DNA from: Tumebacillus permanentifrigoris | GTDB taxonomy: Bacteria; Bacillota; Bacilli; Tumebacillales; Tumebacillaceae | DNA: 64,000 nt | NCBI RefSeq assembly: GCF_003148565.1 | Contig: NZ_QGGL01000004.1 | Coordinates: 234,077-298,076 of the forward strand | Direction of reading: 5' to 3' | In this document: positions 53,516 through 62,944 of the stretch, piece by piece | How the letters are laid out: every line of letters begins with the position of its first letter | Position numbering within the stretch: the first letter of the stretch is position 1 | The notes under the pieces: model-generated | Seen by the model: only the letters and a program-made list of their open reading frames with translations | What the model was told of the DNA's origin: nothing | Database searches by the model: none | Made by a program: the position numbers and the translations under genes

Positions 53516-54658
53516 CTAATCGCGATTGTCCACACCGTCTGCAACGATCAAGACATCGACATACTTGGTTTCATTCAAAATCTTGTTGATGATCGAACCT
53601 TTGAGAATTTCCTCCCAACGGGAGCGCGCCGACTGACCGAGCACGATCTGCGTAATGCCGTATCGCACGACGAAGTCGATGATGACGTCGGCCGGTTTGC
53701 GTCCGTTGGGGGGTTCGATGTGAAATTCCGCCCCGAAATCCTTCGACAATTGTTCTAAGGCATTTCGTTTGCGTAACGTCGCTTGAGCAAACTCTGCGAC
53801 CGGTTTCGCCTGCACATTCAAGATGTGCAAATCGCACTTCAAGCGGCTGGCAATTCGCCACCCTCGTCGAATCAGACGTTCCGCATTCGGGCGGTAGTTT
53901 ACGCACACGAGAATTTTTTCATTGGCACCGACCATGCCATCGATGCCGTTTTCTTGCTTGTAGGAATTCAGCCGTTCATCTACATCGTCGGCCACTTCAC
54001 GTAACGCCAGCTCACGCAAGGCGTTTAAGTTGCCTTCCCTAAAGAAGTGTTGCAACGATTGCTCGATCTTCTCCGGTTTATAGATCATACCGGACTTCAA
54101 ACGTTCCCGCAGAACTCCAGGAGGGGTATCGATCAATTGAATTTCGTTGGCTTCGTGCAGAATCAAATCCGGGATGCGTTCGCGGACTTTGACGCCCGTC
54201 AGTTGTTCGACCGTGTCGTTCAGGCTTTCCAAGTGCTGAATGTTCATGGCGGAGATCACGTTAATACCCGCATGTAGAATTTCCAGCACGTCCTCGTACC
54301 GCTTTTGATGTTTTGAGCCTGGGACGTTCGTGTGGGGCAACTCGTCAATGATGACAAACTGCGGTCGCCGTGCCAAGATCCCTTCCAGATCCATCTCTTC
54401 GAGCAACTTACCTTTATACTCAATCTGCTTTTTTGCTAGGATCGGCAAGCGTTCGATCTGCTTCTCCGTCCCGGAGCGACCGTGTGTTTCCACCAACCCA
54501 ATGACGATGTCCACGCCTTCCTCGAGCATCTCGTTTCCTTGCCGTAGCATGTTGTACGTTTTGCCAACTCCGGGGGCCGCCCCGATGTAGAGCTTAAAGT
54601 ACCCGCGTGACTCCCGCTGAATTTTTTTCAAAAGGTCATCGGGACAGGGTCGCTTCAT
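53516..54658 (-). CDS. kdpD: KdpD N-terminal sensor, kinase domain absent
   Basis: 380 aa: KdpD domain with Walker-type GAAPGVGKTYNML, IDELPHTNVPGSKHQKRYED, then a universal-stress-protein domain (about 245-375; VLGQSARSRWEEILKGSIIN). The four membrane helices and histidine kinase of full KdpD (about 900 aa) are missing and no kdpE follows. Stand-alone KdpD N-termini occur in Alicyclobacillus and cyanobacteria. ATG overlaps the kdpC stop (ATGA). May tune pump activity rather than transcription. Confidence 0.93.
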   Translation of the reverse strand: MKRPCPDDLLKKIQRESRGYFKLYIGAAPGVGKTYNMLRQGNEMLEEGVDIVIGLVETHGRSGTEKQIERLPILAKKQIEYKGKLLEEMDLEGILARRPQFVIIDELPHTNVPGSKHQKRYEDVLEILHAGINVISAMNIQHLESLNDTVEQLTGVKVRERIPDLILHEANEIQLIDTPPGVLRERLKSGMIYKPEKIEQSLQHFFREGNLNALRELALREVADDVDERLNSYKQENGIDGMVGANEKILVCVNYRPNAERLIRRGWRIASRLKCDLHILNVQAKPVAEFAQATLRKRNALEQLSKDFGAEFHIEPPNGRKPADVIIDFVVRYGITQIVLGQSARSRWEEILKGSIINKILNETKYVDVLIVADGVDNRD

Positions 54659-55224
54659 CGTTGCAGTTCACGGTTCAAATCGAGATTGAGTTCCAACACG
54701 TTGACGCGCTTCTCTCCAAACAGACCGAGCTCCGGGCCTTGGGTGTTTTTTTCCACTAGCTGGTGCAGGCGGTCTGATGAGAGGCCAATTGCCTTCGCAA
54801 TGCGCGGAATTTGCGCAAAGGCTGCTTCCGGCGAGATGTGTGGATCGAGACCGGAACCTGAGTTGGTGATGAGGTCGACTGGGACTTGATTCAGCGGGAC
54901 GTCCGGATTGGTTTGCTTCCACGTGGAGATAGATTCCTCGACGCGTTTTTTCATGTCCTCGTTGGACGGCGCGTAGTTCGGAGTCCCCGAACCTGCCGCG
55001 TCACTTTTAATAGAAGATACTCGACCTTGGAAGTATTTCGGATCATGGAAGTCTTGGCCGATCAGCTTGGAACCGACTTCTTTACCTTGGTTCGAAATGA
55101 TACTGCCGTTCGCCTGGTCCGGCAGAACCGCCTGCGCCACCCCCGTCACAGCGAAGGGGTAGGCGAGACCGCAAAGCAACATGAAAGCGAGACTCAGGCG
55201 AAGCGATGTGATGAAGGTTTTCAT
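54655..55224 (-). CDS. kdpC: KdpC, K+-transporting ATPase subunit C
   Basis: 189 aa with one N-terminal membrane helix and the family motifs GSLIG/GSKLIGQDFHDPKYFQGR-type, SNSGSGLDPHIS-type (here TNSGSGLDPHISPEAA) and GLFGEKRVNVLELN at the end. Assists assembly of the KdpFABC pump. ATG 55224 has GAGAGGAG upstream. Confidence 0.95.
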   Translation of the reverse strand: MKTFITSLRLSLAFMLLCGLAYPFAVTGVAQAVLPDQANGSIISNQGKEVGSKLIGQDFHDPKYFQGRVSSIKSDAAGSGTPNYAPSNEDMKKRVEESISTWKQTNPDVPLNQVPVDLITNSGSGLDPHISPEAAFAQIPRIAKAIGLSSDRLHQLVEKNTQGPELGLFGEKRVNVLELNLDLNRELQR

Positions 55225-55243
55225 TAAATGGAACTCCTCTCGT

Positions 55244-57277
55244 TTACACCCACAGGTTGACAATCAGGTCGATGAGTTTGATCCCGATGAACGGAACGAT
55301 GACGCCGCCCAGACCGTAGACGAATAGATTGCGGCGCAACAGGGCGGACGAGCTCATCGGTTTGTACGCGACGCCCTTCATCGCCAGCGGGATCAACAAC
55401 GGAATGATGATCGCGTTAAACACCAGAGCGGAGAGGATCGCGGACGTCGGAGAGCCGAGGCGCATGATGTTTAGTGCTTCCATCTGCGGAATCGCAACCA
55501 TGAACATCGCCGGAATGATCGCAAAGTACTTCGCGATGTCGTTGGCAATCGAGAAGGTCGTGAGTGCCCCGCGGGTCATTAGCAACTGCTTCCCGATGGA
55601 AACCACCTCGATGATCTTCGTCGGGTTGGAGTCAAGGTCCACCATGTTCGCCGCTTCCTTCGCGGCGATGGTGCCGGTGTTCATCGCAAGCCCGACATCC
55701 GCTTGGGCCAGCGCCGGTGCATCGTTGGTGCCGTCGCCCGTCATGGCAACCAGCTTGCCTTCTGCCTGTTCTCGGCGGATGACGGCGATTTTGTCCTCCG
55801 GTTTCGATTCGGCGATAAAGTCATCCACGCCCGCTTCTTTCGCGATGGTCGCAGCCGTCAGCGGATTGTCGCCGGTGCACATGATCGTTTTGATCCCCAT
55901 AGCGCGCAGTTGTTCAAAGCGTTCACGCATGCCGGGCTTCACAGTGTCTTTCAGATAGATCAAGCCATAAATCTGGTTGTCGACCGCCACGGCAAGGGGA
56001 GTGCCGCCTACGCGTGCAATCTCGTCGCTTTTACTGCCCAGATCAGACGGCACGTTGCCGCCGTTGGCGAGCACCCATTTTTTTACTGAATCGACGGCGC
56101 CTTTGCGAACTTGACGACCATCTCGCAGATCAGTGCCCGACATCCGGGTCTCTGCTTTGAATTCGATGAACTGGCTTCCCTGCGCCAGTTCGGCGTTGTA
56201 GACGAGGTTTTGTTTTTTCATATATTCCAGCACCGAACGACCCTCAGGGGTTTCGTCCGCCATTGAGGAGAGCGCTGCCCAGCCTGCAAGGTCTGCAATA
56301 CTCACGCCATTCACCGGCACGAAGTCGCTCGCCATACGGTTCCCAAAGGTAATCGTCCCCGTTTTGTCGAGGATGATCGTGTTGATGTCACCTGCGGCTT
56401 CAACTGCTTTCCCCGACATCGCGAGGACGTTGAATTGGGTGACGCGGTCCATCCCAGCGATCCCGATGGCGGAGAGCAGACCGCCGATCGTGGTTGGAAT
56501 CAAGCAGACGAGCAAGGCGATCAAGATCGGGACTTCCAAAGAGACGTGCACGTACTTCGACAGAACGGGTAGCGTGACGACAACGAGCAAGAAGATCAGG
56601 GTAAGCGAGATCAGCACCGTGTTCAGCGCGATCTCGTTCGGCGTTTTTTGACGTTTTGCCCCTTCGACCAGAGAGATCATGCGGTCGAGGAACGATTCGC
56701 CGGGGTCTGTAGTGATGCGAATTTTGATCGAGTCGGACACGACACGGGTTCCGCCAGTAACGGAGGAGAAGTCGCCACCCGCCTCTTTGATCACTGGAGC
56801 CGATTCACCTGTGATCGCCGATTCATCGACAGAAGCAAGACCCGAGATGACTTCGCCGTCGCCGGGGATCATCTCTCCGGCGTCGACGATCACAATGTCG
56901 CCTTTGCGCAGATCAGTGGCCGGGACGTTTTTCACCGTGCCATCAGATTGGAGTTTGCGGGCGGCGACGTCCTTCTTGGTCTGTTTCAGCGAGTCGGCTT
57001 GCGCTTTCCCCCTGCCTTCTGCCAAGGCTTCAGCGAAGTTGGCGAAGAGCACCGTCAGGAACAAAATGATCGTGGTCACGATGTTGAACGCACGGGAACT
57101 CTCTCCGCCGAACGCGTTCGGCCAGATGCAAAGCAAAAAGGTGATGATCATACCGACTTCGACAACAAACATAATTGGGTTGCGGAACATCACCCGAGGA
57201 TTTAGTTTAATAAACGAATGTTGGATGGCCGAGCGAACCAGTTCTCCACTCAGGCTTTTCCGTTGATTGCGACTCAT
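55244..57277 (-). CDS. kdpB: KdpB, K+-transporting P-type ATPase
   Basis: 677 aa P-type ATPase: phosphorylation motif DKTGTIT, TGES actuator loop, hinge [15 protein letters not shown] and seven membrane helices. It hydrolyses ATP to drive K+ uptake through KdpA. ATG 57277 has AGAGGAG upstream; 21 bp after kdpA. Confidence 0.97.
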   Translation of the reverse strand: MSRNQRKSLSGELVRSAIQHSFIKLNPRVMFRNPIMFVVEVGMIITFLLCIWPNAFGGESSRAFNIVTTIILFLTVLFANFAEALAEGRGKAQADSLKQTKKDVAARKLQSDGTVKNVPATDLRKGDIVIVDAGEMIPGDGEVISGLASVDESAITGESAPVIKEAGGDFSSVTGGTRVVSDSIKIRITTDPGESFLDRMISLVEGAKRQKTPNEIALNTVLISLTLIFLLVVVTLPVLSKYVHVSLEVPILIALLVCLIPTTIGGLLSAIGIAGMDRVTQFNVLAMSGKAVEAAGDINTIILDKTGTITFGNRMASDFVPVNGVSIADLAGWAALSSMADETPEGRSVLEYMKKQNLVYNAELAQGSQFIEFKAETRMSGTDLRDGRQVRKGAVDSVKKWVLANGGNVPSDLGSKSDEIARVGGTPLAVAVDNQIYGLIYLKDTVKPGMRERFEQLRAMGIKTIMCTGDNPLTAATIAKEAGVDDFIAESKPEDKIAVIRREQAEGKLVAMTGDGTNDAPALAQADVGLAMNTGTIAAKEAANMVDLDSNPTKIIEVVSIGKQLLMTRGALTTFSIANDIAKYFAIIPAMFMVAIPQMEALNIMRLGSPTSAILSALVFNAIIIPLLIPLAMKGVAYKPMSSSALLRRNLFVYGLGGVIVPFIGIKLIDLIVNLWV

Positions 57278-57298
57278 GATGAAATCTCCTCTCTTTCC

Positions 57299-58984
57299 TT
57301 ACCCTAACGTGAGAAACTCAGCAATCGGCCCTAGCACGAGTGCAGGGAAGAATGTCAGCGCGCCGACGATCAAGACGGTGCCGACCCAAACGCCTGCAAA
57401 CAGTGCGTTGTCGGTGCGGAAGGTGCCGACCGTTTCCGGCACATGACGTTTGCTAGCAAGCGATCCTGCGACCGCCAACAGCAAGATGATCGAGAGGTAT
57501 CGCCCCAGATACATGACGATCCCGGTCGAGAGGTTCCAGAACGGAGTGTTGTCACCAAGTCCTTCAAAACCAGATCCGTTGTTGGCTGCGGAAGACGTGT
57601 ATTCATACAACGCTTGCGTAATTCCATGGAAGCCAGGATTGGAGATCGCGTCAAATCCGTAGTGTGTCGCGAAGGCAATCGCCGTCGCGCCCAAGATCAA
57701 GAAGGGATGGATCAACAGCGTCGCCGCGATCAGCTTCATTTCACGCGGCTCCAGTTTCTTACCGAGGAACTCCGGCGTACGTCCTACCATCAGTCCAGAC
57801 AGGAAGACTGCGACCATTGCGTAGAGCAAGACGTTGAGAATCCCGGCACCGACACCGCCAAATACGGTGTTCAGCAACATGTTGGAGAGCGCCATCAGAC
57901 CGCCAAGCGGCGTCAACGAATCGTGCATCGTATTGACAGCACCCGTTTCTGAAGCGGTCGTGACTGTCGCGTAGAACGCGGAGAGTGCGGTGCCGAATCG
58001 GACATCCTTGCCTTCCATTGAACCGGCGTCATGCTGGACACCCATTGCGTTGATCACAGGGTTCCCAGCATTCTCCATCCCCCACGTGATGCCAAGCCCT
58101 ACGAGGAACAACATCGCCATCGCGACGAACAGGACGCGTCCTTGCTTCGCGTTTCCAACGATGCGACCGTACGTGAACGGCAGCGAGATCGGAAGCAGCA
58201 ACATTAAGATCATCTGCAGTGCGTTCGAGAGTGCGGTTGGGTTCTCAAACGGGTGTGCCGAGTTGACGCCGAAGAAACCACCGCCGTTGTTGCCCAGTTC
58301 TTTAATCGAGAGGAAGGATCCGACCGGACCGACGGCGATCGATTGTTGTGCGCCTTCCAAGGTGGTAACGGTGTGCGTGGCATCCATCGTTTGCGGAACG
58401 CCCTGCGCGATGAAGAAAAAGGCGCATACCAGCGAGATCGGGAGCAAGACCCGGACGATGCTTCGAACCAAGTCGACGAAATAGTTTCCGAGCGATTTCC
58501 CCGCCAAGCCTCTCATAAAGGCGATGGCGGCCACGAATGCAGAGGCCGGTGCTACGAACATCATGAAGACGATCCCGATTGATTGGGAGAGGATCGACAA
58601 CCCGCTTTCGCCGCTGTAGTGCTGCAAGTTGGTGTTGGTCATAAACGAGATGGCTGTGTTAAACGCCAACGTCGGTTCCATCGATTCGATATGGTTCGGG
58701 TTGAGCGGCAACGCGCCTTGGAAACGGAAGACCAGATAGACGAGCAAGATCATGAGGGTATTCGCGAGAACCAATGCCTTCGCATACTGTTTCCACGATT
58801 GGTCGCGGGCCTCAACCCCGCCGATACCCAACAGAAGCTTTTCAATCGGGGCGAAGAAACGCGCGCCCCCGCGACGGGACTCATAATCAAACACGTTCGC
58901 CAGATAGTTACCAGTCGGCTTTGCCAAAGCCAACGCGATCAACAGGGTGATGGCGACCGAAACAATCGTAAGACTCACAAACAT
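57299..58984 (-). CDS. kdpA: KdpA, K+-binding channel-like subunit
   Basis: 561 aa membrane protein with the four selectivity-filter-like repeats of the superfamily of K+ transporters (TNTNLQHYSG, NNGGGFFGVNSAHPFENP, TTASETGAVNTMHDSL, SAANNGSGFEGL). Full family length. Confidence 0.97.
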   Translation of the reverse strand: MFVSLTIVSVAITLLIALALAKPTGNYLANVFDYESRRGGARFFAPIEKLLLGIGGVEARDQSWKQYAKALVLANTLMILLVYLVFRFQGALPLNPNHIESMEPTLAFNTAISFMTNTNLQHYSGESGLSILSQSIGIVFMMFVAPASAFVAAIAFMRGLAGKSLGNYFVDLVRSIVRVLLPISLVCAFFFIAQGVPQTMDATHTVTTLEGAQQSIAVGPVGSFLSIKELGNNGGGFFGVNSAHPFENPTALSNALQMILMLLLPISLPFTYGRIVGNAKQGRVLFVAMAMLFLVGLGITWGMENAGNPVINAMGVQHDAGSMEGKDVRFGTALSAFYATVTTASETGAVNTMHDSLTPLGGLMALSNMLLNTVFGGVGAGILNVLLYAMVAVFLSGLMVGRTPEFLGKKLEPREMKLIAATLLIHPFLILGATAIAFATHYGFDAISNPGFHGITQALYEYTSSAANNGSGFEGLGDNTPFWNLSTGIVMYLGRYLSIILLLAVAGSLASKRHVPETVGTFRTDNALFAGVWVGTVLIVGALTFFPALVLGPIAEFLTLG

Positions 58985-59001
58985 TCACTCCTTCTACAAT
59001 G

Positions 59002-59082
59002 TTAGAATTTTTCCGGGTTAATGAGCGCGTAGGTCAAGTACAGAAACAAACCTGCGATGAGAAAGCCCAACACGAAAGTCAT
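59002..59082 (-). CDS. kdpF: KdpF, small stabilising subunit
   Basis: 26 aa: a single hydrophobic helix ending YLTYALINPEKF, the diagnostic KdpF tail. AAGGGAG precedes ATG 59082. Too short for routine calling. Confidence 0.92.
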   Translation of the reverse strand: MTFVLGFLIAGLFLYLTYALINPEKF

Positions 59083-59088
59083 GCGCGC

Positions 59089-59187
59089 TCACTCCCTTCT
59101 TCCAGGACCCTTGAAGCCCAACGAGTTGTGCCCAGAGACAGCCCCGTCAACACGAGAATGCCTGCCACCATCAAAACATCCACCATT
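59089..59187 (-). CDS. Small membrane protein preceding kdpF
   Basis: 32 aa from ATG 59187 with GGAGGAG upstream: MVDVLMVAGILVLTGLSLGT then TRWASRVLERRE. A single helix with a basic tail, overlapping no other gene and 6 bp before kdpF. Similar tiny genes precede kdpF/kdpA in some Bacilli; probably an extra pump subunit. Confidence 0.7.
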   Translation of the reverse strand, partial: NGGCFDGGRHSRVDGAVSGHNSLGFKGPGRRE

Positions 59188-59215
59188 CGCAACTCCTCCA
59201 TTTCGTCATATGGGA

Positions 59216-59314
59216 CAAAAAAAGACCGATGCACACTTCGAATTTTCAGAGCACGGTTGAATACCTCATGCTCAAAAATTCGAAGTCTACATCGGTCTAC
59301 TTCACACCCGGCTG
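59216..59314 (-). ncRNA. Long leader hairpin before the kdpF-A-B-C-D genes
   Basis: AGACCGATG-AGACTTCGAATTTT pairs with AAAATTCGAAGT-CATCGGTCT, followed by T7: a terminator-like structure of about 30 bp before the first small kdp gene. Its outer arm (AGACCGATGTAGACTTCGA) resembles that of the hairpin at 59758-59838. Confidence 0.65.
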
Positions 59315-59359
59315 CTTTTATAAGCCCCCTTGTGCACTGTCTTCCGGTGTCCCGACTCC

Positions 59360-59731
59360 TTAATCCTTAATAATTTTATCCAGGTCTCGGTCGAGAATGA
59401 ACATTTCCATCAGCTCGCCGATCTTGGTGGAGATATCAAAGTGGCTTGAGATGACTTTACACCCCGTGATTTGCGAGATCAGCACCTCAATATCACTGCT
59501 GTGATGCTCGCGTAGCGTCTGCCGCAACTCTTTGACTAGCCGTTTGCCTTTGTCGGTTTTGACGAGCGTTTCCTCGCCTTTGGTCAACACGCCTTTCATG
59601 CGCACGATGACCATGTCTTTAAGGATGTAGGTTTTCGTTTCCTGCGGGCCACGTCCCAGAATTTCACGCTGGAATTTGACGTACGCCTCGGAAATGTCAG
59701 CTTCCATTTTTGCTTTGAGCGATTGGCTCAT
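59360..59731 (-). CDS. DUF2294-family protein
   Basis: 123 aa beginning MSQSLKAKMEADISEAYVKF; a small soluble protein family (Na+-translocating-decarboxylase-like DUF2294) of unknown function, with ILGRGPQETKTYILKDMVIV as its conserved core. It precedes the kdp genes and is the first gene behind the c-di-AMP riboswitch, which suggests a link to K+ or osmotic control. Confidence 0.85.
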   Translation of the reverse strand: MSQSLKAKMEADISEAYVKFQREILGRGPQETKTYILKDMVIVRMKGVLTKGEETLVKTDKGKRLVKELRQTLREHHSSDIEVLISQITGCKVISSHFDISTKIGELMEMFILDRDLDKIIKD

Positions 59732-59757
59732 GACCTTGCCTCCTAAAACTGCGCATA

Positions 59758-59838
59758 AAATAGACCCATGCGGCTTTGACCTATCTCAATGCAATGCATC
59801 GTAAGGTGGTCAAAGTCTGCATGGGTCTACGTAAAGCC
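59758..59838 (-). ncRNA. Leader hairpin before the DUF2294 gene
   Basis: GTAGACCCATGCAGACTTTG pairs with CAAAGCCGCATGGGTCTA, with an inner loop of about 25 nt. The outer arm shares AGACCSATG-AGACTT with the kdp leader hairpin. Confidence 0.6.
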
Positions 59839-59937
59839 CAGTCTGCCTTTTGATCGGCATTCTTTGCTCTCTGTCATCCATTGTCAGACATCTTCAATCG
59901 GAATCTTCGATTCAAAGGGACTCTCCATGTTCAACAC

Positions 59938-60130
59938 ACAAAAAGACCATCTCAATCGAAGGTCTCCTGACCTTCCCTGCTTTAGCCGACGAAGTTAGCT
60001 GACGGGTAGGATGGCAGAGAAGTGACTTCCTCATCCCTCCCGCGCAGATGCGCAGGATTAACCCCAAAAGATTGGTTCCTCCGTACTTGAGTATTCCCAA
60101 GTTTAGGCCGTGTTGAAGTTGTTGAGATAA
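59938..60130 (-). ncRNA. c-di-AMP (ydaO-yuaA) riboswitch with terminator
   Basis: The minus strand carries the aptamer blocks GGAGGAACCAAT, TTTTGGGGTTAATCCTG, CCCGTCAGCTAACTTCGT and AGGAGACC in the right order, followed by a terminator (AGACC...GGTCT then T5) at about 59939-59968. This class turns K+ uptake and osmolyte genes off at high c-di-AMP, which fits the kdp operon downstream. Confidence 0.85.
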
Positions 60131-60312
60131 TCATACTCCGATGGCAGGGAGTTTGACACTCTCGGTTTTGGATGAATTATCATGCAGATTTGCCCGTAAT
60201 TGCTGTCCAACCGAATTGTTGGGGTGTTTTTCTCACTCCCACTCACTATTTCTTTGAATTACACCAAAAGATACTCCAGTATCTCAAGTTCCGATTCCTG
60301 ATATCCAAAAGC

Positions 60313-60343
60313 CAACCATCTCGAGAATCTCCTCGAGATGGTT
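60313..60343. other. Perfect hairpin
   Basis: AACCATCTCGAG pairs with CTCGAGATGGTT around a 6-nt loop; no T-run. It flanks the TPR remnant and may mark a recombination boundary or terminator. Confidence 0.5.
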
Positions 60344-60344
60344 A

Positions 60345-60640
60345 AATGCCCCGAAGGCAACGAATCCGATGACAAGGAGGCAAACACTTGCGGAACCGTA
60401 TTTCTCGCATGTTCTTAATCACCTAGGAAGTAATGATAAAGAGCTGATTGCACGTTTTGATGCACGCTTCAAGGATCTGCAAGTGCTCGTAAGCCTGCCC
60501 TTGCTCCCGGAGAGTCGCCGCGTACTGAACGTTGATATTCACCCGGAGTTTGATAATGTTGAGGGCATCGAAAATCGATCGCGTGCTTGGCGTACTTTCC
60601 TTCTTGATTGGGTACAACAGCCCCAAATTCTTTCACCTAG
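60345..60640 (-). pseudogene. Remnant of an XRE-TPR regulator
   Basis: IFDALNIIKLRVNINVQYAA and TLREQGQAYEHLQILEACIK match the TPR region of the regulator at 48.2-49.5 kb, and AAATGCCCCGAAGG-ACGAAT-GACAAGGAGGC matches a segment of the same gene farther along, with the middle deleted. A third, strongly decayed copy of this family. Confidence 0.75.
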
Positions 60641-61257
60641 AGCGTTCCAAATGGGGTACACTGGAAATACATGGACAGTTCGCTAGATGAGCTGACGGGT
60701 TTTCAATGTCGAACCTATATTAGAGGTGATTTTTTGATTCGTACCATGTGTTCAGTGATAAAAAAGTTCTATACTGAACGGGTCTAGATAGAGCCAGTAA
60801 AACTTCCTGCTCTTGAAGAGTGATAATAAAGTTGAATCATACGTGTGCCTAATTTTCTCTGGCCATCTCAGGTTGCATTCTCCCTGTCATCGTGCCAGCC
60901 TGCCTTGGAATTATGGACGCGTTCTACGAACCTACTGGTCACATGATTCGAGACTCCGTTTGGATCTGACGTCCTCGTTTCCTCTGAATCTTAGACCACT
61001 AACCCAATGATGATTAAAGTAAGACGTTTTACGAGGAATGTAAGACATTTTACTTTATTCAATCCCCGCAAGGATGATTTCTGTAATCGTTTGGCTGCAA
61101 TGCATTCTAAAATGATCAGCTCCTTATCGAGATCCTCCTCGTTGTGCTGCCGGCCTGATACAGATGTTCTCTCTCAGTATTTCGAAAAAGTTCCCAACGA
61201 TCAAAAGTGATCACATTTATTAACAGCTACGCACTCTTAATTTAAAGTATGATCGAA
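60641..61257. other. Mosaic non-coding stretch with IS-like repeats
   Basis: No convincing gene. It holds TGATAAAAAAGTTCTATACT near 60752 and a weaker copy near 60822, related to the repeats at 52.4 kb, and two GTAAGACRTTTTAC repeats at 61018-61051. Near 61281 a plus-strand start MKKVYLAGKITKND with GAAGGGA upstream is the stub of a gene cut by the MATE junction. Confidence 0.5.
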
Positions 61258-62238
61258 TTACCTATAAGAAGGGATTATAAAATGAAAAAAGTCTATCTTG
61301 CTGGCAAAATCACCAAAAATGACATCACGCTCCTGCTTGGCCCCCATGCTTTTGCCTACCAGAGTCGTGGCGGCGATGGCAAGTCCATAGCCGGGCATAT
61401 AGGCAAACGACTCGATGTTTCCGGCGATCGTGTGCGCGGCAAACGTGGACGTGCCTAAATGAACGATGAGACCAAAATACAGAACTTGCCCGCCGCGCAT
61501 GACCAATCTTTCAATGGCAGTTGGCGTGGAAAGTGTGAGCAGTTCCTTGCCTGTTTCCCGTTCATCTCCTGAGGAACGGCCTAACAAGTGAAAAGAGACG
61601 GGTGATTGGCGAATCTTCCAATACAAAGCGACCGTACTGACCGCCCGCACCAGCACCGTGGACCATGCTGCCCCGGCGAGACCAAGACCCGGTACGCTCC
61701 ACAGGCCGAAGATCAAATAGTAGTCCAACACGATGTGCGCGGCGTTCATCCAGAGACCGACCCGCATCGGCGACTTGGTATCCCCTGACGCGCGCAGTAT
61801 GCTTCCGAAAATCGTCATGAGCGACAAAAAAACAGCCGGCATCCCGACAATTCGAAAATAAACGGTCGCGGCTTGGAGAACATCAGGTTCTGCACCCATT
61901 ACTTCTAGCAAAGGACTTGCCAAAAACAGAGTGATCAAGCCAAACAATAAGCCCATCCCGCCTGAAATCCAAGTCGATTGCCTCGCAATGGCTTTTGCAC
62001 GCATAAGGTCACCGGCTCCGACGCTTCGGGCGATCAACGAGGAAGTTCCTACCCCCAGCGCCATGAAAACCGCGATGTAGATCGCGAGGATCGAGTTTGC
62101 CACACCGACGGCGGTCACGTTGACCAAACCCAACCGGGAGACGAACAGCGTGTCTACAAATCCAACAACCGTCTGCAAAATGTTCTCGACAATGGCCGGC
62201 ACCGCCAGTGCGAGGATAACTCGTAGCTTCTCATACAT
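61258..62238 (-). pseudogene. MATE-family transporter, C-terminally truncated
   Basis: 326 aa; the first 300 are a normal MATE N-terminal half and the start of the second (AVPAIVENILQTVVGFVDTL, SILRASGDTKSPMRVGLWMN). After LVGKSMGAKQ the reading frame runs into foreign sequence derived from the antisense of a MKKVYLAGKITKND gene start. About 130 residues are missing. ATG 62238 is the likely start. Confidence 0.82.
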
Positions 62239-62255
62239 ATGTGTTCCGGCCTTCC

Positions 62256-62489
62256 CTAGCGAATGAAGTGCTCCAAGGCTTTTCGAAGGTCCTCCAAGAC
62301 CTGCCCCTCTTCGCCATGAGTCATGGCATGTGCAACACAGCTTTCGATGTGATCTTGCAGAATGACTTTCGCCGTGTTGTCGAGATCCGCTGTTAGCAAT
62401 ACCCCATTTATTTTATGAACCCTCCCCTCCTCCACATCTTCCCATTTCACAATTACCTCTTTCCAACCATTGCTCATCGGCTTGCACAC
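62256..62489 (-). pseudogene. CsoR/FrmR-family metal-sensing repressor, N-terminus lost
   Basis: The last 40 residues (LDNTAKVILQDHIESCVAHA, then a helix ending KALEHFIR) are the C-terminal half of a CsoR-type repressor, including the His and second Cys region. The first 35 residues do not match: the usual GQVxGIxxM and first Cys are absent, apparently through a deletion. It lies just upstream of the truncated MATE gene. Confidence 0.7.
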
Positions 62490-62734
62490 CCTTCACTTAC
62501 TAAGCAGTCAAACCTTCAATCGCGCAGTTTTTGTTCAATTTACTGTTTCCTTGATATTGTTGGAACACCGAGCTACGATGCCCTTGCAAAAGCATCCAAC
62601 GCCCTCAGCAAGCGTACTCAAGTAGGATAGCAGCCCTGTCTCCAATGGATGCTTTTGCTTTTCAACACTTCAATCGCTACTACAAGGCAATAATTTCACT
62701 AAACCATTGTTGTTGTGAACACTCCTTGTTACGA
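62490..62734. other. Intergenic stretch
   Basis: No gene. GCAAAAGCATCCA (62585) and TGGATGCTTTTGC (about 62650) form an inverted repeat with a 50-nt loop. Confidence 0.45.
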
Positions 62735-62940
62735 TTAGTTTGCAAGGGAGGTCATTCATGAAGATGAGTGTTGCCGGATGCCCTTGCAAACCATTCATTT
62801 TGTAGGTTCTCTCACCTATGGGTAGGGGGAGTACGACATTTTGGATGGCCTCCCTAAATGTCGCTTTGGTATCCCCAGAGCGACATAGATTGAACCAAGG
62901 TAGCCTGGCGCTACCTTGTTTTTTTGTGAAAGGTGTGACG
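62735..62940 (+). other. Conserved non-coding leader with terminator (copy 2, before spo0E-like)
   Basis: Matches 47790-47990. GGGAGGTCATTC and GGATGGCCTCCC are both kept while the sequence between them varies, and the hairpin CCAAGGTAGC/GCTACCTTG with T7 lies about 20 nt before the Spo0E-like start. An attenuator controlling the phosphatase is likely. Confidence 0.55.
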
Positions 62941-62944
62941 GTTT

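Noticed and set aside
54330..58484. Plus-strand frames opposite kdpA-kdpB-kdpD
   Set aside because: Antisense shadows of conserved kdp genes.
61249..61458. Plus-strand 69-aa frame beginning MKKVYLAGKITKND as a complete gene
   Set aside because: Only the first 14 codons look genuine; the rest is antisense to the MATE gene, so it is a stub at a rearrangement junction.
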